From UBA4658 sp002405485 (GTDB taxonomy: Bacteria > Planctomycetota > Phycisphaerae > Phycisphaerales > UBA1924), in contig DAISGC010000048.1 of assembly GCA_036823255.1 (NCBI GenBank), positions 1 to 30,808 of the forward strand: a stretch of DNA of 30,808 nt, given 5' to 3'. Both the position numbers and the translations under genes were made by a program. Positions 1-7,934 of the stretch are shown here, piece after piece. Every line of letters begins with the position of its first letter. Positions within the stretch are counted from its first letter, which is position 1. Below the pieces are notes generated by a model. It saw only the letters and a program-made list of their open reading frames with translations. It searched no databases and was not told the DNA's origin.

Positions 1-370
1 CGTCATTCCCCGCCGACGGCAGCTCAGGCACCGTCGGGGCCGCTACCATCGGCGCATGCGCCTCCAGTGGCGCGCTCTCCAGAATCCCGCTGAGCTCGCC
101 CTCCGGCCCGAGCGTGAGCTCGAACTCCCCGCCCACGCTCCCCTTCCCGGCTCCTCCACCGGCGACGCCGACCGTCACCAGGAGCGCGGCCACCGATATC
201 AGCGCGTGAATGCCGATCGAGACCAGGGCGCCCATGGACGTCACGCTCGCAACGAGATTCACGACACGCTCCAGCACCGATCCGCTGGGCGCGATCACAT
301 CCGGGCCGCTGGCCTCGACCCCAGAACGCTGAGGCACGCGAGTCGGAGGACTGGTGGTCACCTGTGTCAT
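1..370 (-). CDS. Membrane protein, N-terminal fragment (runs off left edge)
   Basis: The ATG on the minus strand lies at 368-370 and the frame stays open to base 1, so only the first 123 codons are visible. The protein begins MTQVTTSPPTR, with a hydrophilic stretch of about 35 residues. One hydrophobic helix follows at about residues 40-66 (core SIGIHALISVAALLVTVG), then a Gly-rich linker and an acidic, Leu/Pro-rich segment. This is consistent with a single-pass membrane anchor followed by an exported domain whose bulk lies outside the window. I do not recognise the family. The gene is divergent from pyrH. The frame is preferred over the overlapping antisense and shadow frames because it alone shows a clean hydrophobic segment and a sensible start. 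Confidence 0.6.
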   Translation of the reverse strand, partial: MTQVTTSPPTRVPQRSGVEASGPDVIAPSGSVLERVVNLVASVTSMGALVSIGIHALISVAALLVTVGVAGGGAGKGSVGGEFELTLGPEGELSGILESAPLEAHAPMVAAPTVPELPSAGND

Positions 371-726
371 TGCTGTCGCGTGTGGGTGCGACCCCGGCGC
401 TCGCCCCATGTCCCCTTGGCCCCGCCTCCCCATCTGCACGTGTTCCGCAAAGCACGATACGTGCCGCCGGTGCTCATCCGGCCAGTCCCGCCCGCTGGTC
501 TGTGCCTCCCCAGCGATCTCTGTTCGCACCGGCCTAGGACCGGTTTCTTGACCGGACCCAGACCCATCCCTTCAATCGACCGGCAATGCACGGAGCGTTA
601 CCGGCCACTCCACCAGATGGTTCAAAGCTCCAATGCCGTCATCCGGATTCGATACGCTCTCACCATCCACGCAGAAGCGCATCGATCCGATTCCGAACAC
701 GATACAAACATTTCTCCGAGCCCACC
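371..726. other. Divergent intergenic region, no gene seen
   Basis: These 356 bases separate the leftward membrane protein from pyrH, so they should hold both promoters. I could not identify convincing -35/-10 pairs. Several ACCGG/CCGGT elements cluster around 530-560 and form short imperfect inverted repeats. Open frames crossing this region have unbiased composition and no recognisable protein, so I regard them as chance. Confidence 0.4.
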
Positions 727-1488
727 ATGCCCACCACACCGGTCGCCTCCCCGAAACGAGTAGAGTCGGGCACGTCCCCCTATCGCCGCGTTCTTCTGAA
801 GCTCTCCGGCGAGGCCTTCTGTGCGCAGGGCGGGCTGGGGATCGAACCGGGTGAGCTCGCCGTCATCGCCGAAGAGGTCAAGGACGCCTACCAGACCGGC
901 GTTGAGCTCGCGGTCGTCGTCGGCGGTGGCAACTTCGTGCGAGGGGCCAAGTTCGCCAAGGTGGCCCATATCCATCAGGCCGTCGCCGATCAGATGGGCA
1001 TGCTCGCCACGGTCATGAACGGGCTGGCCCTGAAGGAAGCCCTCCTGCACCTGGGCGTGGACTCCCGCGTCATGACCGCAATCGACGTTCGCGCCGTCGC
1101 CGAACCATTCATCCGCGGGCGAGCGCTCCGCCACATGGAAAAGGGCCGAGTCGTCATCCTCGTCGCGGGCACCGGCAATCCGTTCTGTACCACCGACACC
1201 TGCGCCGCCCTCCGGGCCACCGAACTCGAGTGCGACCTGCTCATGAAGGCCACCAAGGTCGACGGCGTCTACACCGCCGACCCCAAGAAAGACCCCGCCG
1301 CAACCAGGTACGACAAGCTCACGTTCAGCGAGTCGCTCTCCAAAAACCTCGGCGTCATGGACATGACGGCCCTGGCCATGTGCCAGGAAAACAAGATCCC
1401 GGTCCTCGTCTTTGACTTCAAGATGCGCGGGAACATCCGCGGCGTCATGGAAGGCAAAAAACTGGGAACCCTGATCACCCCGCCCTGA
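727..1488 (+). CDS. pyrH: UMP kinase (uridylate kinase)
   Basis: This 253-aa enzyme phosphorylates UMP to UDP with ATP in the cytoplasm, a step of pyrimidine nucleotide synthesis. It is a member of the amino acid kinase family. Visible motifs are the N-terminal LLKLSGEAF (residues 23-31), the glycine-rich VVVGGGNFVRG, ADQMGMLATVMN (nucleotide binding and oligomer contacts), GTGNPFCTTDTCAALRA (UMP binding), and KATKVDGVYTADP. The C-terminal VFDFKMRGN/GTLI is also typical. Length is normal for bacterial PyrH, apart from an N-terminal tail of about 18 residues before the fold. The ATG at 727 is chosen as the last start before the conserved domain. There is no good Shine-Dalgarno. The ribosome recycling factor gene that often neighbours pyrH does not follow here. 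Confidence 0.97.
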   Translation: MPTTPVASPKRVESGTSPYRRVLLKLSGEAFCAQGGLGIEPGELAVIAEEVKDAYQTGVELAVVVGGGNFVRGAKFAKVAHIHQAVADQMGMLATVMNGLALKEALLHLGVDSRVMTAIDVRAVAEPFIRGRALRHMEKGRVVILVAGTGNPFCTTDTCAALRATELECDLLMKATKVDGVYTADPKKDPAATRYDKLTFSESLSKNLGVMDMTALAMCQENKIPVLVFDFKMRGNIRGVMEGKKLGTLITPP

Positions 1489-1607
1489 TTCCACCCGTCA
1501 CCCTCAACACGCCATCCCGCCACGCCCCGGGAACTCCCGCTTCCCGACCGCTTCCCTGCGCCCACGTCACTTGAAGTCCTCCAACCACACGGGTACGCTC
1601 AGTGCGA

Positions 1608-1624
1608 ATGAGACTCAGTCTCAT
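1608..1624. promoter_or_regulatory. Fur-box-like palindromic operator upstream of heme oxygenase
   Basis: The bases ATGAGACTCAGTCTCAT form a perfect 17-bp palindrome with the 7-1-7 geometry (TGAGACT-C-AGTCTCA) seen in Fur-family iron boxes, whose consensus is TGATAAT-n-ATTATCA. It lies 117 bases before the heme oxygenase ATG. Weak promoter-like hexamers flank it: TTGAAG at 1571 with TACGCT at 1594 (17-bp spacer), or TAGATA at 1626. In either case the palindrome would overlap the promoter or start site. The regulator is inferred, not shown; another winged-helix repressor is possible. Confidence 0.5.
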
Positions 1625-1740
1625 CTAGATAGGGGTGGTTGCCCCGCTATCGCGGCGGCTTCGACGGAAATCCGTTTGAGCCCGTCACCTCTGCCCCGAT
1701 CGCGCGGCACCCACGTCCACAGGATGTCAGGAGCACACGG

Positions 1741-2466
1741 ATGCACACGAGCACATCGTCCACCATGACCGCAGCGAGCGTGGCACCCACCCGTTCCAGG
1801 TGTCCGTTTTCCAGACTCTTTGGCCCCAGGACCGTTTCGCTCGCCGACACGCTCCGCGAACGCACCAAGGAAGCTCACACCCGCGCCGAAAAGCACCCGT
1901 CTCAAGCTCGGCTGGTCAAGGGCGAGGCGACCCGGCAGGAGTACGCGGCGTGGCTCGGCCAGATGCTCCACGTCTGGCGGGCTCTGGACGGCGGACTGGT
2001 CTCCCTGGCACGGTCTGACGCTCGCGTGGCGCGGATGCTCAAGCCCTACCACGCCCATGCCGCACGTGTCGAGAGTGACCTGGAGTTTCTCGGATACACG
2101 CCCGAGCAGCACCCCGCACTTCCCGCTACCGCCCGATGCATGGCGTGGCTGACTGAGCTTGCCACGAACCGCGACCCTGCGCTCGTCGGCGCGTGGTATG
2201 TGCTGGAGGGCTCGGCGAATGGTGGGCGGTTCATCGCCAAAGCGGTCTCCCGATCGCTGAACATCGCCGGTCCGAGAGGATTGGCCGCCCTCGACCCGCA
2301 CGGCGAGCAGCAGCGGCAGTACTGGCAGACCTGGCGGACGGATCTGGACGCCCAGACCTGGACAGAGTCCGAACGCGAAGCAGTCGTTCGTGCGGGTTCG
2401 GCCATGTTCGACGCGGTCAGCGCCATGCTGGGCGACCTCCATCCTCAGGATTCAGCCCTCGGGTGA
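1741..2466 (+). CDS. Heme oxygenase (biliverdin-producing family)
   Basis: This 241-aa protein has the heme oxygenase fold. It should open heme with O2 and reductant to give biliverdin (or an isomer), CO and free iron. The helix SLADTLRERTKEAHTRAEK (residues 33-51) aligns closely with the proximal helix of HO-1/HmuO and places the axial heme ligand at His46. KGEATRQEYAAWL and HVWRALDGG match the next helices. YVLEGSANGG, about residues 151-161, is the glycine-rich distal helix, in the form used by bacterial BphO-type enzymes. The ATG at 1741 is chosen because AGGAG at 1729-1733 lies 7 bases upstream; ATG 1765 is an alternative. No phytochrome gene is nearby, so iron recovery is likelier than chromophore supply. 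It is followed by DUF4126 and a ferredoxin-NADP reductase on the same strand. Confidence 0.88.
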   Translation: MHTSTSSTMTAASVAPTRSRCPFSRLFGPRTVSLADTLRERTKEAHTRAEKHPSQARLVKGEATRQEYAAWLGQMLHVWRALDGGLVSLARSDARVARMLKPYHAHAARVESDLEFLGYTPEQHPALPATARCMAWLTELATNRDPALVGAWYVLEGSANGGRFIAKAVSRSLNIAGPRGLAALDPHGEQQRQYWQTWRTDLDAQTWTESEREAVVRAGSAMFDAVSAMLGDLHPQDSALG

Positions 2467-2533
2467 GCAGCCCGCAACCGGGTTGAAAGCGGCCAGGACA
2501 CACTCCCAATACCCCTTGGAAGGGAATCTGTCC

Positions 2534-3139
2534 ATGGGCGAACTGCTGGCGGTGTTGATTGGTCTTGGGCTCGCGGCATCCTGCGGCCTGCGGGTGTTCG
2601 TACCCCTCGCCGCACTCTCGATCGCCGCTCGGGCCGGGTATGTCAGCGTCGCCCCCGGCATGGCATGGCTCGGCTCGGATGAGGCGATGATCGCGCTGTG
2701 CACGGCGACGGTGCTGGAGATCGTCGCGTACAAGGTGCCTTGGCTGGACCACGCACTGGACGCCATCGCCTCTCCCGCCGCGATCGTTGCCGGGGCGGTC
2801 GTCGCCGCCTCTCAGGTCGGCACCGTGACGCCCGCCGGGTCCATCGGCGAGATGCTCTCCTGGGCCTGTGCCCTCATCGCCGGCGGCGCGGTCGCGGGAA
2901 TCGTTCAGGCCGGGGCCGTGACGACCAGGGCGGCATCGACGGCCCTCTCGGCTGGGATGATCAATCCGCTCATCAATGTCGGTCAGAGCAGTCTGGCCAT
3001 TGGCATGAGCACGCTCACGGTGATCGCGCCGGCGGTCGCCGCGGTGATGGTCGTCATGCTCATCGCGATCTCGGCGGTTGCGCTCATCCTGCTCGTGCGA
3101 TGGCGTGCTCGCCGCCGGGCCGCCGCGGGAGCGGGCTGA
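2534..3139 (+). CDS. DUF4126 family integral membrane protein
   Basis: This 201-aa protein is strongly hydrophobic. It has an N-terminal helix GLGLAASCGLRVFVPL, the signature I associate with DUF4126, and helices around residues 2-25, 50-68, 80-100, 112-130 and 165-190, then a basic Arg-rich tail (RWRARRRAAA). The ATG at 2534 has GGAAGGG about 9 bases upstream. It starts 67 bases after the heme oxygenase stop and is followed by the ferredoxin-NADP reductase, so it may be cotranscribed with both. The family has no established biochemical role that I know. Transport of heme, a breakdown product or iron is possible from context only. Confidence 0.75.
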   Translation: MGELLAVLIGLGLAASCGLRVFVPLAALSIAARAGYVSVAPGMAWLGSDEAMIALCTATVLEIVAYKVPWLDHALDAIASPAAIVAGAVVAASQVGTVTPAGSIGEMLSWACALIAGGAVAGIVQAGAVTTRAASTALSAGMINPLINVGQSSLAIGMSTLTVIAPAVAAVMVVMLIAISAVALILLVRWRARRRAAAGAG

Positions 3140-3243
3140 GCACTCCCCAGCCGCCCCGGAACGCGGGAACCGTCAGGCCAAACCCGCATTCCCGGCATTC
3201 AGCGCGTTGACTCGCCGGTTGCCGGTCCGAATCCTTGCGGGTC

Positions 3244-4239
3244 ATGAGTTCCTCCGCATCCGCCGATCCGTCCGCCTCGCTCGCCCCTGCCGAGCGCGAG
3301 ATCATCCTTCCCGAAGCCAGGATGCACATCTACCGGCCCACCGAGCCGGTGACGGCGAGGGTCACCAGAAGCGAGATCTGCACCAGCCGAAAGGCCGCGG
3401 GGTTCACCAGGCACCTGGAGTTCGACGTCAGCGGGACCAACCTCGTCGGGCAGGTGCTCCCCGGACAGTCCATCGGCGTGCTGGCGCCCGGGATCGACAC
3501 CAAGGGTCGTCCGCATGCGGTTCGGCTGTACTCTGTCGCGTCTCCGACGGGCGGGGAGGACGGCTCCGGCACGATCATCTCCACCACGGTCAAACGCACC
3601 ATCGACGAGCACTGGGAGTCCCACAAGCTCTTCCTGGGCGTCTGCTCCAACTACCTGTGCGATCTGAACGTCGGCGACGAGGTGAAGCTCAGCGGGCCCA
3701 ACGGCAAGAAGTTCCTGCTGCCCGCCGACGCCGCGTCCCACGACTATCTCTTCTTCGCAACCGGAACGGGCATCGCGCCGTTCCGCGGCATGGTGCTGGA
3801 CCTGCTCAGGAAACGCGTGAACTGCCGCGTGACCCTGGTCATGGGCTCGCCCTATTCGACCGACCTGATGTACGACGAGCTCTTCCGCTCGCTCGCGAAG
3901 GAGCACGCGAACTTCCGGTATCTCACCGCGATCAGCCGCGAGCGCCAGAGCAACGGCTCGGGACCGATGTACGTGCAGGATCGCATCACCGCCCCTGACA
4001 CACGCGAGGAGCTCGCGGCCCTGCTCGCAGGGCCGAGGACGCTCATCTATGTCTGCGGCATCGCCGGCATGGAGCTTGGGATCTTCCAGAAGATGGCGAG
4101 CGTCCTGCCCGCGGGCGTGCTGGAGCAGTATCTCAAGGCCGACCCCGCAGCGATGGCCGACATCCCGTCATGGAGTCGAAAGATGCTGCATCGCGAGATC
4201 AAGCCGACCAAGCGGGTCTTCCTCGAGGTGTACGCCTAG
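3244..4239 (+). CDS. Ferredoxin-NADP(+) reductase, plant type
   Basis: This 331-aa flavoprotein moves electrons between NADPH and ferredoxin. The FAD-binding barrel carries RLYSVAS at residues 94-100. The segment GVCSNYLCDL...VKLSGPNGKKFLLP closely resembles chloroplast/cyanobacterial FNR. The NADP domain shows GTGIAPFRGM at about 174-183 and YVCGIAGME at about 269-277 with the conserved Cys271. The chain ends FLEVYA: plant FNRs end in a flavin-stacking Tyr, and here one extra Ala follows it. ATG 3244 is preferred to the in-frame TTG 3235; neither has a clear Shine-Dalgarno. Heme oxygenases use ferredoxin/FNR as reductant, so the position two genes downstream of one fits. No ferredoxin gene is in the window. 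Confidence 0.92.
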   Translation: MSSSASADPSASLAPAEREIILPEARMHIYRPTEPVTARVTRSEICTSRKAAGFTRHLEFDVSGTNLVGQVLPGQSIGVLAPGIDTKGRPHAVRLYSVASPTGGEDGSGTIISTTVKRTIDEHWESHKLFLGVCSNYLCDLNVGDEVKLSGPNGKKFLLPADAASHDYLFFATGTGIAPFRGMVLDLLRKRVNCRVTLVMGSPYSTDLMYDELFRSLAKEHANFRYLTAISRERQSNGSGPMYVQDRITAPDTREELAALLAGPRTLIYVCGIAGMELGIFQKMASVLPAGVLEQYLKADPAAMADIPSWSRKMLHREIKPTKRVFLEVYA

Positions 4240-4340
4240 GCGCGCAATCACCGGAAGATCGTTCCAGATCGGCTGGTGCTCGTGGACGGCCAAGCAGGAG
4301 AGGGGGAGGCGGGGAGAGGTCTGCGTGCTGGAGTGCGTGC

Positions 4341-5612
4341 ATGAGCGGGTCGCGAACGTCCCTCCTGGCTGATCGCTTCTCGCCCTTCGGGACGACGATC
4401 TTCACCGAGATGACCCAGCTCGCCATGGCCCATGGCGCGGTGAACCTCGCCCAGGGATTCCCGGATTTCGACGGTCCCGAGTTCATCAAGCACGCCGCCG
4501 CCAGAGCGATCGGCGTCGGCAGTCATGGGCAGAACCAGTACGCCCGGATGTTCGGCGTGCCGGCGCTCAACGCGGCGATCGCCCAGGGATTCGCGTCCCG
4601 CACCGGCTTGAACGTGCACCCGGACTCGGAGGTCACCGTCACCAGCGGATGCACCGAGGCGATCTGCGCGGCGATCATGGGCATCGTGAACCCCGGCGAC
4701 GAGGTGATCCTCTTCGAACCCTACTACGACTCCTATCGCGCGAGCATCGCCATGGCCGGAGGCGTGGCCCGGTGCGTCACGCTCCACGCGCCCTCCTGCG
4801 CCGACCAGGTGCCGCCACGGTGCACCCCTCTCGGGGGCGAGGGGCAGTTCTGGTTCGATCCGCACGAACTGGCCCAGGCCTTCTCGGAGCGCACCCGCGC
4901 GATCCTCGTGAACACCCCGCACAACCCGACGGGCAAGGTCTTCACGCGTGAAGAACTCAAACTCATCGGCGAGCTCTGCATCCGACACGACGTGCTCGCG
5001 ATCACCGACGAGGTCTACGAGCATCTGACGTTCGATCCCGACCTGCCGCACGTCCATCTGGCCACCCTCCCGGGCATGCGCGAACGCACCCTGACGCTCT
5101 CCAGTCTGGGCAAGACCTTCAGCTTGACAGGGTGGAAGATCGGCTGGGCCATCGGCACGCCGGAGCTCTCACGCTGCGTCCGGGCCGCGCACCAGTTCAT
5201 GACCTTTGCGACAGCCACGCCGCTGCAATGGGGCGCCGCGGAGGCGTGCGTTCTTGGCGAGCCCGCCCGCGAAGCGATCGCCACCCTCGTGGCGGATCTC
5301 TCCCGCGGCCGCGCGTTCCTGTCCGGCGTGCTCACCGCGTGCGGCTTCCGAGTGCACGCGCCCGCCGGGGCGTATTTCATCATGGCGGATTGGACGAACG
5401 TTCGATCCGGCGGCAAGCGCCTGGGGGATCGATTCTCGGACGACATCGCCTTCTGCCGCTGGCTCACCCAGGAAGTCGGGGTCGCCGCCATCCCTCCAAG
5501 CGTGTTCTACGAGCATCCCCATCACGGTCGCTCGATGGCCCGCTTTGCGTTCTGCAAACGCATGGAAACGCTCGAGAAGGCCGCAGACCGCCTCAAAAAG
5601 TCGTTCATCTGA
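4341..5612 (+). CDS. Class I/II PLP aminotransferase, methionine/kynurenine aminotransferase-like
   Basis: This 423-aa fold-type I aminotransferase shows PNLAQGFPDF-like substrate-loop sequence (VNLAQGFPDFDGP), SGCTEAICAAIMG, NTPHNPTGKVFT, ITDEVYEHL, and the Schiff-base lysine in SSLGKTFSLTGWKIGW, computed as Lys258. The C-terminal MARFAFCK contains the carboxylate-binding Arg. The pattern is that of the YbdL/kynurenine aminotransferase group, which transaminates methionine, glutamine or aromatic amino acids; the substrate cannot be read from sequence. The ATG at 4341 has GGAG at 4330-4333, 7 bases upstream, so the longer upstream open frame is not used. It begins about 100 bases after FNR on the same strand, but a link to heme metabolism is not obvious. 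Confidence 0.9.
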   Translation: MSGSRTSLLADRFSPFGTTIFTEMTQLAMAHGAVNLAQGFPDFDGPEFIKHAAARAIGVGSHGQNQYARMFGVPALNAAIAQGFASRTGLNVHPDSEVTVTSGCTEAICAAIMGIVNPGDEVILFEPYYDSYRASIAMAGGVARCVTLHAPSCADQVPPRCTPLGGEGQFWFDPHELAQAFSERTRAILVNTPHNPTGKVFTREELKLIGELCIRHDVLAITDEVYEHLTFDPDLPHVHLATLPGMRERTLTLSSLGKTFSLTGWKIGWAIGTPELSRCVRAAHQFMTFATATPLQWGAAEACVLGEPAREAIATLVADLSRGRAFLSGVLTACGFRVHAPAGAYFIMADWTNVRSGGKRLGDRFSDDIAFCRWLTQEVGVAAIPPSVFYEHPHHGRSMARFAFCKRMETLEKAADRLKKSFI

Positions 5613-5645
5613 CCGTTTTCCGGCCCCTGGACGGGCAGTCCCGGC

Positions 5646-5665
5646 GGTGGGGTCCGCGACCCACC
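5646..5665 (+). terminator. Hairpin after aminotransferase gene
   Basis: GGTGGGGTC and GACCCACC form an 8-bp stem with one bulged G and a CGC loop, about 33 bases past the aminotransferase stop. No T-tract follows, so it could be a weak intrinsic terminator or an RNA-stabilising stem. Confidence 0.35.
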
Positions 5666-5777
5666 GGATCGCGGCCCGAGAACCGGCCTGTCATTGGCAA
5701 CGTATCGAAGGCAATCCGATATCACCCTGCAGCGTTGAGCATCGCAACCGTACGGTTGGGCGTATTGGACTTTGGAC

Positions 5778-7898
5778 ATGACGACGGCACACCTCCGCAT
5801 CCCATCTCGCGCAGGTCGCGGGCGCATCGCCGCCCCGGCGCGGTTTGCCATGCTCGAGCAGCTCGAGCCGCGGCAGTTGCTGTCGCTGAATCCGACCGCC
5901 GAAGAGCAGTACATGCTCGAGCTGACAAACCGGTTTCGGCTTGATCCTCAGGCGGAACTGGGCCTGCTCACGAGTTCGCTGGGGTCTCCCGCGCGGTCGG
6001 CCGATCGCGACGTGGACAACGCACTCCGGTTCTTCAACGTCTCCGGGCCCCTGCTCGCGCAGCAGTGGACCTCGCTGACGGCGGCACCGCCGCTGGCCTG
6101 GAACCTCGACCTCTACGAGGCCGCCGAGGGCCACAACAACGTCATGATCGCCGCCGACCTGCAGACGCACCAGGCCCCGGGCGAGCCCGCGCTCGGTCAG
6201 CGCGCGACCAACGCGGGATACACCGGGTGGTCGAACCTCGGCGAGAACGTCTACGCCTTCTCACGCTCGATCGACCACGGGCACGCTGGCTTCCTGCTGG
6301 ACTGGGGCGACGGACCGGGTGGCATCCAGGACCCGCCCGGTCACCGCCTGAGCATGATCAACCCGCAGTTCCGCGAGGTCGGCATCCGCGTGATGAACAT
6401 CGGGATCGTGCAGGGTCGGAGCGTCGGCCCCCAGGTCATCACCCAGAACTTCGGCAGACGCTTCAGCCAGGGCAATCCGTACCTGCTCGGCGTCGTCTTC
6501 GCCGACACCTCGTCCAACGGCTACAGCATCGGCGAGGGCCTCGGCGGCGTCACCATCACCGCGGTCGCCCTCAACGGCACGCCCGGAGCCCCCACCTACA
6601 CCACCACGAGCATGTCCGCCGGCGGTTGGCAGATGCAGGTTCCCGCGGGCACATACGCCGTCACCTTCTCCGGCGGCGGCTTCGGAAGCGCGGTGACGTA
6701 TCGCAACGTCGTCGTCAGCTCGAACAACGTGAAGCTCGACGCCTCCAAGGGCGTGCCCCCGCCGGCGCCGATCATCCAGGTCTGGGCCAACGACCTGCTC
6801 ATCACCGACGGCGATGCGTCGCCCCGGCGCGAGGACAACACCGACCTCGGCAACGCCAACCTCATCGGTCAGTCCAACACCGTCACGTTCAGCGTCTACA
6901 ACGCAGGCAATCAGGTGCTCCGTCTCAGCGGAACGCCCAGAATCCGCATCACCGGCCCGCACGCCGGCGACTTCACCCTGATCACCGACGCCGGCTCCAC
7001 CATCGATCCCCGTGGCGTGACGACGTTCTCCATCCGCTTCGATCCCTCGGCTCTCGGGCTGCGCTCGGCCACCATCACCATCCTCTCCGACGACGGGGCC
7101 ACGCCCGCCTATGACTTCGCCATCCAGGGCCGAGGCGTGCAGCGTCCGGTCGTGCAGGTCTCCGGCAATCGCACCCCCATCCTCGCCGGCGATGACTCCC
7201 CCACCACCGCCGATTGGACGAGCTTCGCCGGCGTCGACGCCCTCTTCGGCACCAAGGTCCGCATCTTCACCATCAACAACTCCGGGCTCCGGACCGCGAA
7301 CATCACCGGTGTCAGCATCACCGGCTCGCACGCCGACCTGTTCACGATCTTCGTCCTTCCCGCGTCGCAGATCGCCCCCGGGGCGTCCTCGCAGTTCCGC
7401 GTCCGCTTCAACCCGGGCGGGGTGGTCGGCTTCGCCTCCGCCGTCATCACCGTCGCCAGCGACGATCCGCTCACCCCGAGCTACTCGTTCACGATCCGCG
7501 GCAACGGACTGGCTCGGCCGCGCATTCAGCTCTCGGGCACCGACGTGCCCATTGCCCACGGCGACTCCTCCCCGAGCATGAACGATCGCACGAACTTCGG
7601 CTCCCTCTCCGCCGCCGGCACCACCAGCAGAGTCCGCCAGTTCACCATCCGCAACATCGGCCTCGCCGATCTGCAGCTCACCGGTCCGCAATGGGTGACC
7701 ATCGGCGGCGTGCATTCCAGCGACTTCGTCGTCAGCTCGCCACCCGCCACCGCCCTGATCGCTCCCGGCCAGAGCGTCACCTTCCGCGTGCGGTTCGACG
7801 CCCAGGCCCAGGGCCCGCGCGGCGCAGCCGTCAGCATCGCCTCGAACGACCCCGTGTTCGGCATGTTCACCTTCGCCATTGCCGGCATGGGCGTGTAG
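5778..7898 (+). CDS. Secreted LEPR-XLL protein: CAP domain, carboxypeptidase-like domain and three HYDIN-like repeats
   Basis: This 706-aa exported protein has the planctomycete LEPR-XLL element LEPRQLLS at residues 29-36, preceded by a basic leader. A CAP (SCP/PR1) domain follows at about 43-230: EEQYMLELTNRFR at its start, then EGHNN, NLGENVY and PGHR, which supply the His/Glu cleft residues. A GVVFADTSSNG...GVTITAV segment (about 235-325) looks like a SdrD-B/CarboxypepD-type beta sandwich. Three repeats of about 125 aa start near residues 332, 457 and 582 (IQVWAND, VQVSGN, IQLSGT), each with a DGD/GDDS/GDSSP loop, NxG and FxIRF; these are choice-of-anchor D/HYDIN-like Ig folds. There is no C-terminal anchor and the chain ends right after repeat 3. 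Probably a surface or extracellular protein; enzymatic activity is unknown. An in-frame TTG at 5772 is an alternative start. Confidence 0.85.
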   Translation: MTTAHLRIPSRAGRGRIAAPARFAMLEQLEPRQLLSLNPTAEEQYMLELTNRFRLDPQAELGLLTSSLGSPARSADRDVDNALRFFNVSGPLLAQQWTSLTAAPPLAWNLDLYEAAEGHNNVMIAADLQTHQAPGEPALGQRATNAGYTGWSNLGENVYAFSRSIDHGHAGFLLDWGDGPGGIQDPPGHRLSMINPQFREVGIRVMNIGIVQGRSVGPQVITQNFGRRFSQGNPYLLGVVFADTSSNGYSIGEGLGGVTITAVALNGTPGAPTYTTTSMSAGGWQMQVPAGTYAVTFSGGGFGSAVTYRNVVVSSNNVKLDASKGVPPPAPIIQVWANDLLITDGDASPRREDNTDLGNANLIGQSNTVTFSVYNAGNQVLRLSGTPRIRITGPHAGDFTLITDAGSTIDPRGVTTFSIRFDPSALGLRSATITILSDDGATPAYDFAIQGRGVQRPVVQVSGNRTPILAGDDSPTTADWTSFAGVDALFGTKVRIFTINNSGLRTANITGVSITGSHADLFTIFVLPASQIAPGASSQFRVRFNPGGVVGFASAVITVASDDPLTPSYSFTIRGNGLARPRIQLSGTDVPIAHGDSSPSMNDRTNFGSLSAAGTTSRVRQFTIRNIGLADLQLTGPQWVTIGGVHSSDFVVSSPPATALIAPGQSVTFRVRFDAQAQGPRGAAVSIASNDPVFGMFTFAIAGMGV

Positions 7899-7920
7899 GC
7901 CCGTCGGCGACGCGACGGCC
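7898..7920. terminator. Shared hairpin between convergent genes
   Basis: GGCC(c)GTCG and CGACGGCC pair over 8 bp with one bulge. They fill most of the 36-base gap between the LEPR/CAP gene (plus) and purL (minus). There is no clear T-tract on either strand. The position suggests a bidirectional terminator. Confidence 0.45.
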
Positions 7921-7934
7921 CATCCGAACACTGC

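Noticed and set aside
56..763. 235-aa plus-strand open frame at the left end
   Set aside because: Pro/Arg/His-rich composition with no fold; it overlaps the leftward membrane protein and the pyrH start.
1741..2466. Phytochrome chromophore role for the heme oxygenase
   Set aside because: No phytochrome or histidine kinase gene is in the window, and the iron-box-like palindrome and FNR favour heme-iron use.
6261..7931. 556-aa minus-strand open frame opposite the LEPR/CAP gene
   Set aside because: Gly/Asp/Ala-rich antisense shadow; the plus strand shows clear domains and repeats.
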